64,000 nucleotides of DNA from Diabrotica undecimpunctata (GCF_040954645.1 NC_092806.1:160266328-160330327), one strand, 5' to 3'. Positions 24,556 to 35,827 are shown, counted from the stretch's first letter. Translations and numbers: made by a program. The notes: generated by a model from the sequence alone, not told the origin.

Positions 24556-26700
24556 GCGATATTTTATGGGAATTGATTCTAATATATCAAAATACTCATC
24601 GGGAAGTTCGTTTCCAGTTTTATGTAGAAGTTTTACTGGAAGGAATTGGAACTTTTCTTTGAGGAAACCTGTTGAGTATTTGCCTTCGGCGGTGGCAAGG
24701 AGTTTTCAGTATTTGTTTGGCTCGGTTGTTCCACCCTGCTATAGTGCGAAGGACATACCTACTGCTGAGGGTCAGGATTCTGTCCTTGATTGATGTTACA
24801 TTGGCTACTGGATGTATGAGTGCTGACGGGTAGTCTCTGCGCTTCCTCGTACAGAATCTTGGAATTTTTCTTTCAATGGCCATGATGGTGATCATTTGAC
24901 GGGTGTTAAGTGATGCGTAGACGCATGCCTTGTATTCGATTATCGGTCTTATGTAGCTTTTATAGGTGTGCAATAGTATTTTATTTGACCTATTGCCCAT
25001 TTTATCAGACAGCGCTGCCCGGAGTTTAGTCCTCTTTCTTACCCTGTGTAGGGTGTTTTGTATGTCGGTTTTCCAGTTGAGAGTCCTACTAAAATAAACT
25101 TCAAAATAGGAAACCGAGTTTCTGAGAATAAGGTCTTCTTCTAGCAGAATTATCCGGCCCTGAACATCACGGCAGTGGGGAGGTTTAAATAGTATTAATT
25201 GGGTTTTGGAGGCGTCACTCTCCTTCTATTGCACCACCTAATAACTCAGCCTAGGTAGTTTTGAACTCTTTCGAATACAGACATTTGTCCACGCACTCTA
25301 TGTGGGGCAGACGTGAGGAGCGCAGTGTCGTCATCATACTGATGTTACTGTTGTAGACTGTTTTTATAGTATTGGAGCAAGAATTGAGCCCTGGGGTACT
25401 CCAGCTTGTAGAGTGAATGGCGAGGATAGAGTGTTGTCAACTTTGATCCGGATTGTTCAATTGAAGAGATAGAAATTTATTAATTTAACGAAAGTTGTAG
25501 GCAGTCCAGCAAGGTGGAGTTTTTCGATCAGGCCTGTGTGCCAGACCTGGTCTAATGCTTTCTGGACGTCTAGAAATATGCCTATGACGTGTTTTCTTTC
25601 GTTAATTGATTGTGAAATGAAAGTTGCTGCTTCAACCAATGCATTTTGTGTGGAATGTCCAGCACTAAATCCGAATTGATAATTTGGAATGGCAAAGTGA
25701 GCGTCTAGGAATTCCACGAGTCTCTCCTTAAGGATTCTCTTGTAGACTTTACCTAGAGTGCTCAGTAGTGAAATAGGTCTGTATGATTCAGGGTTGGTTG
25801 TGGGTTTCCCTTGTTTGGGAATCATGACTGTGCTGGCCACCTTCCATGAGATTGGAACGTAGATCAACGTAAGACATACATTGATTACTTATATTGGTGA
25901 GCAGATTTTTAAGGCATCTTCTGTGGATGCTATCAGGGCCAGGAGATGTGTTTTTACCTAGGTTACACATCTGCCTTTCGGTGTCCTCAGTCACAGGGGC
26001 CATGATCGAATGAGCCTGAGGGTAGTAGAATATATCTTCCACTCTCCGTTCGGCTTCCCTTTTGGATCTTTCGATCTTTGTGATTGAGGTTGTTGGGGGA
26101 AACGAGTGCGGCCTGGAGTGTGTTTTTGAAGGCTTCGTCCTTGTCTTGTGGAACGTGGTCGACTTTTTTTGCTTTGTTAGGATTTTGAATTGGTTCCAGA
26201 ATCTAGTACCCTCCCGGTAGTCCAGGTTGGTCGTAACTTGCATCCACTGTTTTTGTTTCAGCTTGTTTACTTCCAACCTTATTGACGCCGAGTTTGTTAT
26301 ATTCTGCTTTGATGAGGGGGTCTCGAAATCTTATATACTCTCTGATCATTTTGCGTTTTGCTCTGATTTTTTCGATGATTTTTGGTGGGAGAGCTGAAGT
26401 ATATAGATTAACTCGAGTTATTGGAATAGCTAGGGATGTGGCTTCTTGAAGAAACTTTTCAATTTTAGAAATCCTTGAAACTTTAGACACTTGAGTACGA
26501 GTTGACATGTTACCTAACTCTGGGAGGTTTTGGTTGATGTTTTCTTGGAATAGTAATTTGCTTTACGATAATCTTGCCTGTAGATAGCAGTTTTAATAGT
26601 TGGAGGAGAATTGAAGTCAGTTTTGACTAAAAGTGGGAGGTGGTCAGAGGTTATTGAATCTAAAATGAAACATTCATCGTCGAATTTATCTAGCACTTTC
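24556..26700 (-). pseudogene. Jockey-like non-LTR retroelement ORF2, decayed
   Basis: Minus-strand pieces are in canonical order. The end of the endonuclease domain (ITSDHLPLLVKTDF near 26650) is followed by a linker and SPGPDSIHRRCLKNLL near 25950. RT motifs follow: ESYRPISLLSTLGKVYKRIL near 25780, FGFSAGHSTQNALVEA near 25670, IFLDVQKALDQVWH near 25580, LQAGVPQGSILAP near 25400 and a degraded DDD active site near 25330. The C-terminal region ends in FPDEYFDILESIPIKYRS at about 24556. Multiple frameshifts and stops are present, and most of the endonuclease is missing. Confidence 0.75.
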
Positions 26701-26704
26701 TCCT

Positions 26705-26990
26705 CGATGATGATTTTTATTATCTCGGGTACTACCTTATCAGGTCAAGGCGCTTTTGAGGCTTTGAGCGTTTTGCCAGCTTCCGTCACTTCTTCCCTCG
26801 TAAATTCAGTCACGGTTGTCTCCACTTGGAGTGGCGTAAAGCTTACTTCCTTCCTCTGTGGAAAGAGAGCGTTGGCTAGTTCATCCCTTCGACTCTCCTC
26901 GATCTTAAAGAAGCCTCCTGTCCCTTTAAAATGCTTGACAACTATTCAGTAGGCGTGTCCCCAGATATCCGTTTCAAGATTTTCGCAAAG
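26705..26990 (-). pseudogene. R1-like retroelement fragment (pre-RT region)
   Basis: The minus strand reads LETDIWGHAY, then HFKGTGGFFKIEESRRDELA, ALFPQRKEVSF, FTREEVTEAGKTLKASKAP and PDKVVPEIIKIIIEEKVL. The WGxAYKIV-like start and the LKxxKAPGPDxVPxEI block are typical of R1-clade elements just upstream of the RT. It breaks off at about 26700 where the Jockey-like sequence begins. Confidence 0.55.
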
Positions 26991-27114
26991 CTCTTTTCAA
27001 CATCCTCTTTTTTCGGGATTTATTTCTTATAGTACGATTTATCTTGCCTTGAAATTCGTAATAATTTTTTATACATAGTCTAATCATAAGGTATTGTTTT
27101 GCGTTAGAATTAGT
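26991..27114. other. Short spacer
   Basis: AT-rich, no feature recognised. Confidence 0.4.
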
Positions 27115-27750
27115 CAATTATATCTATTTTTTTCCATGAGACCGTCGGTAACTTTCCACGAATTTTGAGTGATAGATTTTGAAACGAACTCAAACCAATC
27201 TCCACAAAACCATGTTCGCTACCAATATGGGAGACTATTAATCCCAGACCCTTTCATCCGGGAGTATGTAAACCAGTAGAATATCCCCTTAGAAAAGCTT
27301 GTCGAGACCTTGTAATATTTTTATCTACCCATACTTTTGAAACGGTATGATTTTCGTTTAGCCAGGTTTCATGTAAATGGAAAATACATCATTCTCATCT
27401 CAATCATTTTCAAATATGGCCTTCGCCAACAAACAACCTCTTCTATATCGTTCAATATAGGTTTTTTTCTTTGATTTTCATAGCAAAAACAGATTTCTTT
27501 AAGTAATTTCCATAAATTATCTCTGCTAAAGTGAAGAAAATTATTATCTCTTTTATGCAGCAATCTCTTTGTTTAAATAGAATGAACTTTTCTCTGAAGG
27601 ATGTTTAATATAAAAGTCGTCAATTTCCATTGGTTATTTTCCTTCATGTCTATTTGACTCAGTAATCTTTCCTAGTTTTCTTTCACTTAAAAATCTGTTA
27701 ATGGTTCTTTCACTAACACCTGTCATACCGGAGCACATTATTAACTGTTG
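27115..27750 (-). pseudogene. IS630/Tc1-type transposase relic
   Basis: Pieces on the minus strand are GMTGVSERTINRFLSERKLG near 27730 (a helix-turn-helix of the type that starts these transposases), MEIDDFYIKHPSEKSSFY near 27630 and NNFLHFSRDNLWKLLKEI near 27545. Next are RRPYLKMIEMR near 27420 and, in another frame, ETWLNENHTVSKVW near 27360 with the first catalytic-type aspartate-glutamate context. Segments corresponding to KGSG and SEHGF follow. Stops and frameshifts are frequent. Assignment rests on motif order as remembered for insect DDE_3-like proteins. Confidence 0.55.
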
Positions 27751-29858
27751 TTAAAGGTTGTTGATGAACAAGGGAGTCTTGAACATTAAACACAATAGTT
27801 TTTTCTCCCAGAGAATACCCATCGTTTTTAAATTCAGCAGCAACAAACAATGATGACCACGGACAGTACCAAATTCATCACAACTTTTCCTTACTCAGTT
27901 GGCATCTAGGCAGATAACGCAAAGATGACCGTATACCTTTTTCTAAACTTATGTAAAAATGTATAATAATTATTTATTTATTCTTTATTTATATACAGTG
28001 TGTTTAATTCATAGCGGTTTCAAAATAAAAATGGTCATAACTTGCTGAATACCCTGTACAGTAGTCTGAAACCCCATATTGTAAAAACAGGGATTATATG
28101 AGACGTGTGAGAAAATATACAGGGTGTTCTACTTAAAAAAATTTATGTTTTCTTTAATACACAGTTATGAATCACTCTGTAGAATTTGGCATGTTATTCA
28201 AGCCTGGGGAACATTATTGTCTACATTTTTCTAAATAACTTTTTTGGATATTCTGTACCATAATAGAATTATCGACCAATGTTTCACTAAAATCTCACCC
28301 TGTATATAATAAATGTTGTATGCGCTGTATGTTTCTGTTTTTCTTATATAACCTGTTAAAATTGTTGTTTTCTTTATTTCCAGGAATAAATTGTGGTGTT
28401 AACTAAATAAATTGTTCTTTGAAACTTAAAGCAACAATTTGAGAGTATTTTGCCACTTAAGGTTCATTTTTTACTTAAGTATCTATCTCAAATTGAACTA
28501 TCCATCATCAAAATTCTTTTAAAATGATTAAGTATTTCTATATAAGAAAATTGAAAAAAAATATTTCTTATAATTATCCAACAATAATTAAATATACTAA
28601 TAACAAAATAATAAAACGCAATTATGCAAATAAATGATAGTTCAAACAAGGGTTTCTCTATGAACTTTCCTTTTCCAGCATTACAGAAGAAAATACTTTC
28701 ACTTGTACTGAAAAAATAACAAAATAATGGATACTAAGAGTATTTACCCTATCATTAGAAATTATATGTGATAAATGAAATGTTTTCAACTTGTTTTTGT
28801 AAACATGAGCTTGAAAAAGTAAAAGAAAGGTACAATTGTATCAGGACTATCATGTGGCCAACATATGACTGGATATGAAATGACTGGATTAAGGGACTGC
28901 TACAAATTTGTATATATGAAAACCTAGTAATTTACTAGTTAGCAAAATATTTACAAACAGCTTAAAGACAACTTTCAAATTTTTGGTAAACAGTAACAAC
29001 AACTAAATAATTGATTCAAATAATAGTTCAAAGTGCAATAAATCATAAATAACGATCTGATCGTGTTATTTAATCAAGAATAAGACCGGCTACGGCTGCC
29101 TATTATACTGAGGATTAAAATACTGAATTCCTGTGAAAGGCTTATTTAATATTTTATCACTTTTCAGCTATCTCGATAATACTAAAATAAATATACAATG
29201 CAAAATACAAGTGAGGCTACATTCTTAGAAAGAATCATCACATTATCAGTGTACTTAAATTACAATAACTGACATTTCTACAATAATTATTTAAAAATTT
29301 TACCTTACTGTACTAAGAGAAGGTAAAATTAGTTAAAAAATAAACAAACAAACAAATAAATAAACAAATACGAGATACCATGTATTTAATATATGAAAAG
29401 ACTATGAATCTATGTAAACAATGTAAGACTAGCTTGATTTAATCAATTATCTTATTGTTTATAAGTGTCCACAATAGAGAAAATATTGTCACATCACATG
29501 ACAATATTTTAAATACAAAACATCAGTATTTCTTTCGCAGTATCAATGTAGTAGTACTAGCTAGAGGCTACTATGATGTTAAATCCTGCAAAGAGATACA
29601 GCGAATTCAAAAAACACCTGCAGGCAGTGTAACTGGTACCTGACAGTCTTTTTTAGCCAGCAACCAGGTCTCGAGATCCTATCGCGTATCTTGTTGCAGA
29701 AAAAAAAAATCTACCCACATCTGCAAGTTCTCAGATACTTTAATAATCACACACCACATTTACGTGATGTTTTCATTGAAAAATCAAGCGTCGACTATGC
29801 AAAAAACTGTCTACAACTATAGAAACAATTCAATTATTATTGTTTTTTTTTTACTTAC
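27751..29858. other. Gene-free AT-rich stretch, presumed Cip4 intron 1
   Basis: If the exon at 29859-29903 is correct, this is intronic. No second exon was recognised. A repeat at 27990-28310 lies inside. Confidence 0.4.
27990..28310. repeat. Possible MITE with TATATACAGGGTG-type ends
   Basis: TATATACAGTGTG at the left and CACCCTGTATATA at the right are inverted near-copies, and ATATACAGGGTGTTC occurs internally near 28118. ACAGGGTGT termini are frequent in small insect DNA elements. A TA target duplication cannot be distinguished from the TATA-rich ends. Confidence 0.4.
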
Positions 29859-29903
29859 CCAGAGCTCGGTGCCCCAGTTCAGGTTCTCCGCGATGGCGGT
29901 CAT
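29859..29903 (-). CDS. Cip4: Probable first coding exon of Cip4/Toca F-BAR protein
   Basis: On the minus strand an ATG at 29903 opens MTAIAENLNWGTELW and meets a perfect donor, GG|GTAAGT, at 29858-29859. NWGTELW is the start signature of the F-BAR domain in the CIP4/FBP17/Toca family, which binds membrane and recruits WASP-type activators of Arp2/3. An in-frame TAA eight codons upstream supports this ATG. The intron phase is 0. Remaining exons should lie to the left; none was recognised down to position 1, so intron 1 may be very long or later exons lie outside the window. The identification rests on one short motif. Confidence 0.6.
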
Positions 29904-30006
29904 AATCCAAATTATGTCAAACACTTAACAAATTGCACAACACAAGCACAAATATCTGCGAGTTTTTCTCTACGAACATACACTTTTTTCACCGACACTA
30001 CCCAAC

Positions 30007-30131
30007 ATGGCTGTTCTTCGACTTTTGTCTGATCGTTCTACAACGAAATCAACTTCAGGAATGAAACGAGAAGATTGTAAAAAGAAACAAAAGATAACCG
30101 ATGATTCATTCGGCTATCTGGCGGGAACTCG
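30007..30131 (+). CDS. Candidate first exon of a divergent gene, unidentified
   Basis: An ATG at 30007 opens 41 codons plus two bases ending exactly at a consensus donor, CTCG|GTAAGTG. The peptide begins MAVLRLLSDRSTTKSTSGMK and ends DDSFGYLAGTR. It lies 104 bp from the divergent Cip4-like start, so the two could share a promoter. No downstream exon or homologue was recognised; it might instead be chance within the 5' region of the minus-strand gene. Confidence 0.3.
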
Positions 30132-31651
30132 GTAAGTGATCTTGTCCAATGCAGAAATCGTACTACTAAAAACCGGATTTTGATTTTCTGCTAAAACGCC
30201 ATCTAGTGTAAAAAAGCGTAACTAAACATGGTAGGAACATCGTTCATAGATGGCCAAAACATAGATTTATAAAACAATATTCTAGTTTTAAAATTTGATT
30301 CTCCTTAATGGTCTGTAACGGTTGAATTAAGGTGATTTTATTTGCTCAATTAGAGTATAATTGTTCATTATAATTTAAATAATCATTCTTATAAAAAATT
30401 ATTCTCAAATTTACTACTTATTAATAAAAAAAAATGAATTGTGTCGTGAACGTATATGATTATAATGAAACGAATTATCGAAAACACATTTGGTATTTTA
30501 TCTAGGTTTTCTAGAGTGCTAAGAAAACATGATGTTGAATTAGATGGTGGAATATTACGTGGAGCATGGCGAAACGAGTATTTTAATGTAACGCGCACCG
30601 TGCATAACTAACTTGGTTGTCAAGAAGTAAGGGATGAGTTTGCAGTTTTCAGAATATTTTATTACCACGGAGCTCTATCTTGACAAAACAAATATGCATA
30701 AGAATGATGATACAATAAGTTGCTACTATTTTAAAATGTATAATAAAACAGTAAATGTCCAGTAAAAAAGCGTTTTATTTAACCACGTGTAACAATTATT
30801 CATATTCAAGCACTGGTTCAAAAATATTATTACCTGTAATAGATCCTTTTTTATTTTACTTATCTTTCAACGGAAAGGGCCTTTCAGACTCTATTCCTAA
30901 CTGCTGTACTTCAAAATGTTTACAATCTCAGCCATATTATCATTTGGGTTCATACTCATAAATGCATTCCTTAAGAAGCGAAAAAATCCAAAATATCAGA
31001 GGCAATTTGAAAAATACGGCTAGTTTTGATACCACAGCCATACCAGCCAGGTGACAACACAATTGAATTACTTGAAAAAATCTCGGGGAAAAAGTTGAGA
31101 ATAAAAAAAACGGGTGTGGCAGTCCAGTGGGACTGCCGGTAGAAGGTACACTTCTATACACGCATTCGCCGTTACAAATTTATTTGGGAGTCAATCTGCA
31201 CAATCATTACATATGTAATGCTATAGAGAAACAGAATTAATAACAACTTACTAACAATTACTTACAATTATTAAACAACTTTTGACCTGTAATAGGAGTA
31301 TAGTAAATGAAGGATTGAATCAATATTTTGATGAAAATATATATTTTTTTTCATATATGTATGAAAGGAGTTGAATGCAAAAATTTTTTTACGCATACTC
31401 TGCAGTAAAATTCATTGTTTATTTTGTTATTAATATAATAATGCAATACAAATTAAAATGCAATATTCATAAATATTTAAAAATGACAATAATATGCATA
31501 AAAAAGTACACTACAATACAGTGCAACATAATTCAATATAATAATACAATACAAATTAAAATTAAATATTCATAAGTATTTAAAAATGACAATAATATAC
31601 ATAACTTTTCTACTTACGCATATGTTTAATTTACCATGTAATAATATTAAT
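30132..31651. other. Gene-free AT-rich stretch
   Basis: No supported gene. Small open frames here lack domains and splice context. Confidence 0.4.
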
Positions 31652-31656
31652 AAAAA
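31652..31656 (-). terminator. RNA polymerase III T-run terminator of tRNA-Asp
   Basis: Five consecutive T residues on the minus strand start three bases past the discriminator base, as is normal for a tRNA transcription unit. Confidence 0.6.
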
Positions 31657-31659
31657 GTC

Positions 31660-31731
31660 CTCCCCGACTGGGAATCGAACACAGGTCTCCCGCGTGACAG
31701 GCGGGGATACTGACTACTATACTACCGAGCA
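31660..31731 (-). tRNA. tRNA-Asp (GTC)
   Basis: The minus strand folds as a 72-nt cloverleaf. The anticodon stem is perfect (CCCGC/GCGGG) around CTGTCAC with anticodon GTC, box A resembles TAGTATAGTAGTCAGTATC, and box B is GTTCGATTCCC. The sequence closely matches the animal tRNA-Asp consensus. Two stem defects are visible: a G-G opposition at acceptor position 2-71 and a T-C opposition in the T stem. It may be a diverged or pseudogene copy. A T5 run follows the 3' end after three bases. Confidence 0.75.
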
Positions 31732-31906
31732 TGATACTATGACTAACATACCGAGGACATGACACAAACATATTTCAAAATTGACAGTTCTGGATCATAC
31801 AGTGATTTATTGAGATTATTATTTTGAAATACAAAAGACTAATATAATTATGAACATTTAATAAATAATACAAAACATATCACATAAATAATATTAATAA
31901 ATATTT

Positions 31907-31907
<1 letters not shown>

Positions 31908-31975
<68 letters not shown>
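31908..31975. repeat. (TA)n microsatellite
   Basis: About 33 TA dinucleotides. Unlike the tract at 154-269 no retroelement ORF adjoins it. Confidence 0.85.
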
Positions 31976-31981
<6 letters not shown>

Positions 31982-31989
31982 TATGTATA

Positions 31990-32640
31990 TATATCTTTAT
32001 ATAATATATATAATATTAAATTATATATACAAAAGGAACATTTTTATATTCGAGAGAGGAAGAGAGAGAAAATTTATCTTCTGTCTCTCTTACTCATTAT
32101 CTTACAAATGTAATGATTTCACAGATTCACTCCCATACAAATTTCCAACGTGGAGCGCGCGTATAGAAGTATAACTTCAAAAATTACATACATATTGACA
32201 AGACAACAGATCAGACACAGGTGAATTGGAAGAAGGCGACTGGTAGGTTATGTGACAGAAAGATCCAAAGGAAAATTCTATAAGCTGCTATAAATGTACA
32301 TAACTGTATGTCAGGTAGTTAAAAGAAAGAAGATCAAAAAATGCATGTGGCTGAAGTTAGAATGCAAGAGTAAGTTGAAAAGTTAAAAAGATCTCTTGCT
32401 TTGTGATATGTATATTGGGATTGTTGAATTTTGTTCTTGTTATATTTTGTTTGTTTTTTTTAGTATGTAAGATTTTAATCTCATTTTTTGAACTTTTTTA
32501 AACTTTTTAATATTGATTTTATATTATAAGTAATTTCAAGTTTTGAATCCTAACTGTGATATTGTATATTGTAATTTAAACTGTTAGTGGGGTTATGGGT
32601 TATCCCGTGTATTAAATAAATAAATAAATAAAATAATAGA
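31990..32640. other. Spacer 3' of GINS1
   Basis: No gene recognised. Several ATAAA/AATAAATAAATAAA runs near 32615-32632 are simple sequence. Confidence 0.4.
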
Positions 32641-32656
32641 CAAAGAATCGAATAAT

Positions 32657-32662
32657 TTATTT
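32657..32662 (-). promoter_or_regulatory. Poly(A) signal of GINS1
   Basis: AATAAA on the minus strand begins 12 bases after the GINS1 stop codon, implying a very short 3' UTR. Confidence 0.6.
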
Positions 32663-32673
32663 AAAAAACATAA

Positions 32674-35347
32674 TCACACAACATGTTGAAAAACTCCTTG
32701 CCTAATGAGTTCCTCACATTCACTCCTCGGCAAATAGTGTCTAGTATCTTTCTTTAAAAGTAACGTAGTTCCATCACTTAGTTCATACCTTCCGTAATCC
32801 ATTAAACACTGAACCTCGATGTACAACGCCTTTGGAGGCTTGAAATCTACTGCTAGGTTGACTCCATTCTCTCCAATAGACCTGAAATGGATGAAAAGAT
32901 TTTATAATCATGCAAAAAGTACACAATTTAACCTAACCAACACTGACCTAGTTACGCTATCTCATGGACATATAATACAAATAGACTGAGTGCTACAATA
33001 CAGTCACGTTTCCCCAGTGCGACAGAGACAAACTGACGCAAAGCAGTCCCTGCGTCTCTTTCTAATTTGCCAAGTTTATCGATCACATGACCTAAATGAC
33101 CAATGAGAAGGTCACGTGGTCGATAAATTCAGTCCATTACAAGGAGATGCAGGGACTACTTTGTTTCTCTCTCGCAATGGGGGAACGTGACTGTATGGCA
33201 GCAGTCAGTCTATTTGTATTATGTCTATGTGCTATCTTGCTCTCAGGGTATGTTCATAACAGAGACCATTGCATTGTATCCTTGCTTAGAGCATGCAGTG
33301 ACAGTGAACACTCTCATTTAAAATGCATGTATTTTACGTGGCGATCAAAAATATGGTACCGTCCTATGGTTGGAGTGAGGGTCAGCGCCTCGTTGTGAGC
33401 GCTCAGTTGACATCAACTGCTTTTGCTTGTAAACTATATTTTGGTTTTATACCAGGACAAAATGGTCTATATTTCTATTCTTTTTTGTGACTATTTATAT
33501 CACATATCCGGTTTATTTTACTAGTATTTTTGTTGAAAGTAAACTAATTTTTTATAAACTTGTCTGAAGATGGATGTTTTCCAAAATTGTCTCGTTCTAA
33601 AATGTGTTTAAAATATCCTACTTCTTCAATTAAATCGTAATGTTTTTCTATCAATATTTTAAGTGCAAGCCCTCCCTCGAACCATTGGATCGTACCATAT
33701 TATCGATTGCCAGGTAAAATAAATGCATTATTTATTTGCTATGCTCTAGGCGAGGATACAATGCAATGGTCTCTGTTATGAAGGTAACCTCACATAACCT
33801 ATCATCATTAACTTCTAGTTCTAGCTAAAGTTTTACACTAAAGTAAGTTAAATTTGAAAAAAAGTCAGTAGCTTTTATAAAAATCTTGCCAAAATCTGGT
33901 AAATTATTCAAAATGTTGTTTAAAATGCTGGTAAAATGTTTATATTTTAGTAAAAATCTGGTTAAAACTTTATGATTTAATTAAAGTCTTGTAAAAACCA
34001 TTGGGTTATTCAATCAACATAAAAACTTACTAATTTTATAAAACATGCTTTTAAAAATTAAATACTTAATATAAAAATTATTAAAATTGTTTTTATTTTT
34101 AATATCAAATTATATTTTGTATAACTATGACAATAGAAATCTGTACTATATTGGGCACAGAACAAAACAGTCATTCCTGTCATTGCTTATCATTTTATAT
34201 TTTTTAATAATAATAAATCAAACATTTTTATAAATTCTGTACAAAAAAATGAACTAGAAATAGAAAAAATTATGCTGTGTGTTTCTTAATAGAAGTATTC
34301 AATTGTTTATTTAGATTGGCATGTAGATACATATACTTGCCTCATATACACAGCCAAAACTTTGGAATATTTTGTAAACCATTCTATCTCATCTGCATTT
34401 AAATTTGTTTTTATATCAGCCGGCAAAATACTTCCAAACTCCCATCTCATTGTTCGGAGACATCTGAGACGATTATAATGATATGCCATTAAGCACCTAG
34501 TATTTCTTTTCACAGCTGCATTGCGGATCCTCATCGTGTTTAATAGCGTTGATTCGCCAGTTTCATTTGCTGAAATCTGGCTAAAATATGTAATATTAAA
34601 TGTTAATTCAAAGGTTTCAATAAAGTATTCATAATATTAGCAACGAATATAGATGCATATGCATCTATATTCGTTGATATAAATAAATATGTTATCGCTA
34701 AAACCTGAATATAGGAGAACACTAGAATTACTAGATAGTTAGAATTATCCCAGCGTAGTGGGTGAAGCTTATTTTTAAACTAAGGATATTTGTGAATATT
34801 TCGTTGTATTCTGAATTTATCCGAGTAATACTATATAACGCGGTTCAAATAAAAAACCGTTTCTAATTTGGAGTAAAAATTAATATATAGTTATATCAAG
34901 TGTTCGATGTATATACTGCTTTATCCATTTGACATCTAGAATGAGCCGGATAAATCAAGAAGTTATCAATCTCCTTTGCCTTGTATCCCACCAAAGTATC
35001 TGGGTAAAACTAGTTTTACCCAATTTCGGGGTTTAGCGGTAACATAAATAATCAAAACTATTGTCTATTTTGATATTTTACCTAAATTAAAAAAAGTTTA
35101 CATTATCTAATAATTTGATTTACTTACGCGTCTGCAATATTTTCATCGGTTAATTGTTGAGTTTCCCGAGTAACAGCATTTATCAACTCAGTCTAAAAAA
35201 GAAAATTATATAGTAAGATAATTTTGCGCTCACACACAAAAAGTATCAAATTCAAAAACATAATAGCAAATTTACATTATAGGGCGGTAAATTGTCTTCA
35301 TTTCTAGATAACTCTTTTATTAAAGCAAATCCTTTTTCACCAAACAT
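32674..35347 (-). CDS. GINS1: DNA replication complex GINS protein PSF1, four exons
   Basis: Coding exons are 35276-35347, 35128-35192, 34341-34580 and 32674-32881, giving 194 aa (human PSF1 is 196). Psf1 is one of four GINS subunits; with Cdc45 and Mcm2-7 it forms the CMG replicative helicase. The N-terminus MFGEKGFALIKELSR, the central RCLMAYHYNRLRCLRTMRWE and the C-terminal KPPKALYIEVQCLMDYG, LLLKKDTRHYLPRSECEELI and RQGVFQHV follow the family closely. Splice phases are 0, 2 and 2. Introns 1 and 2 are GT-AG. Intron 3 uses a GC donor (ATGAG|GCAAGT), needed to give the conserved YMRS junction. Intron 3 carries two foldback MITEs and intron 2 a 36-bp palindrome. Confidence 0.93.
32963..33230. 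mobile_element. 268-bp foldback MITE in GINS1 intron 3
   Basis: Nearly the whole element folds on itself: arms starting CATGGACATATAATACAAAT and, from the other end, ACATAGACATAATACAAATA share AATAGACTGA, CAGTCACGTTCCC and GCAGTCCCTGC-like blocks. A 7-bp direct repeat, GCTATCT, flanks it at 32956-32962 and 33231-33237. A shorter relative lies at 57849-57978. A 7-8 bp duplication would suit an hAT-type mover, but the ends do not prove it. Confidence 0.75.
33253..33782. mobile_element. 530-bp inverted-repeat MITE in GINS1 intron 3
   Basis: The left end TTCATAACAGAGACCATTGC is matched by the reverse complement of the right end at 33782, and the arms stay similar for about 140 bp, including TATTTTAC and ATATGGTACG/C blocks. 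It begins 15 bp after the preceding MITE. No clear target-site duplication was found. Confidence 0.65.
34338..34342 (-). promoter_or_regulatory. GC splice donor of GINS1 intron 3
   Basis: The exon ends ATGAG and the intron begins GCAAGT, the classic consensus for GC-AG introns. Using the nearest GT instead (three bases on) would break the frame with the exon at 32881, whereas the GC donor restores YMRS, conserved in PSF1. Confidence 0.75.
34641..34676. repeat. Perfect 36-bp palindrome in GINS1 intron 2
   Basis: The half-site CAACGAATATAGATGCAT is followed with no spacer by its exact reverse complement. A shorter palindrome with a related core, ATAGACGCATGCGTCTAT, occurs at 37136-37153. Confidence 0.9.
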
Positions 35348-35827
35348 TATTTATTATCATTTATGTAGGAATTATTTTTGTTTATAATTTATTGTAAAAT
35401 TATAACCTCAAAAAACAGTAAAATTGGCGCCTTTTTTTACTTTTTCATTAGTCAAAATTTCCGTACCTGCGTTGCCTATGCTGTAACATTTCCTGGGAGT
35501 ATATGAAATTATAAACAAACTGAAACAAAACATGTAGAAATTAAAAATTTATTGAATTAAATATAAAAAGTATATTGTAAAAGAAAAATCAATTTGCTAA
35601 GAAATATCGAATTGGGGATCCAAGAAATTTTAAATCTTATGAACGAAAGAAGAAAATATATGGAGAAAACAATGAAACATATTCAAATATTGATAAAAAA
35701 GGAAGTCAAAAACACAAAATAAAATTCAGAAATGTGTAGAAGTCGAAAAACTGTTGGAATATACAAGGGCGATGATAAAATGAGAAATTATTGAAGTAAA
35801 TAAAAGGGTACTCCACATTCCACGCCG

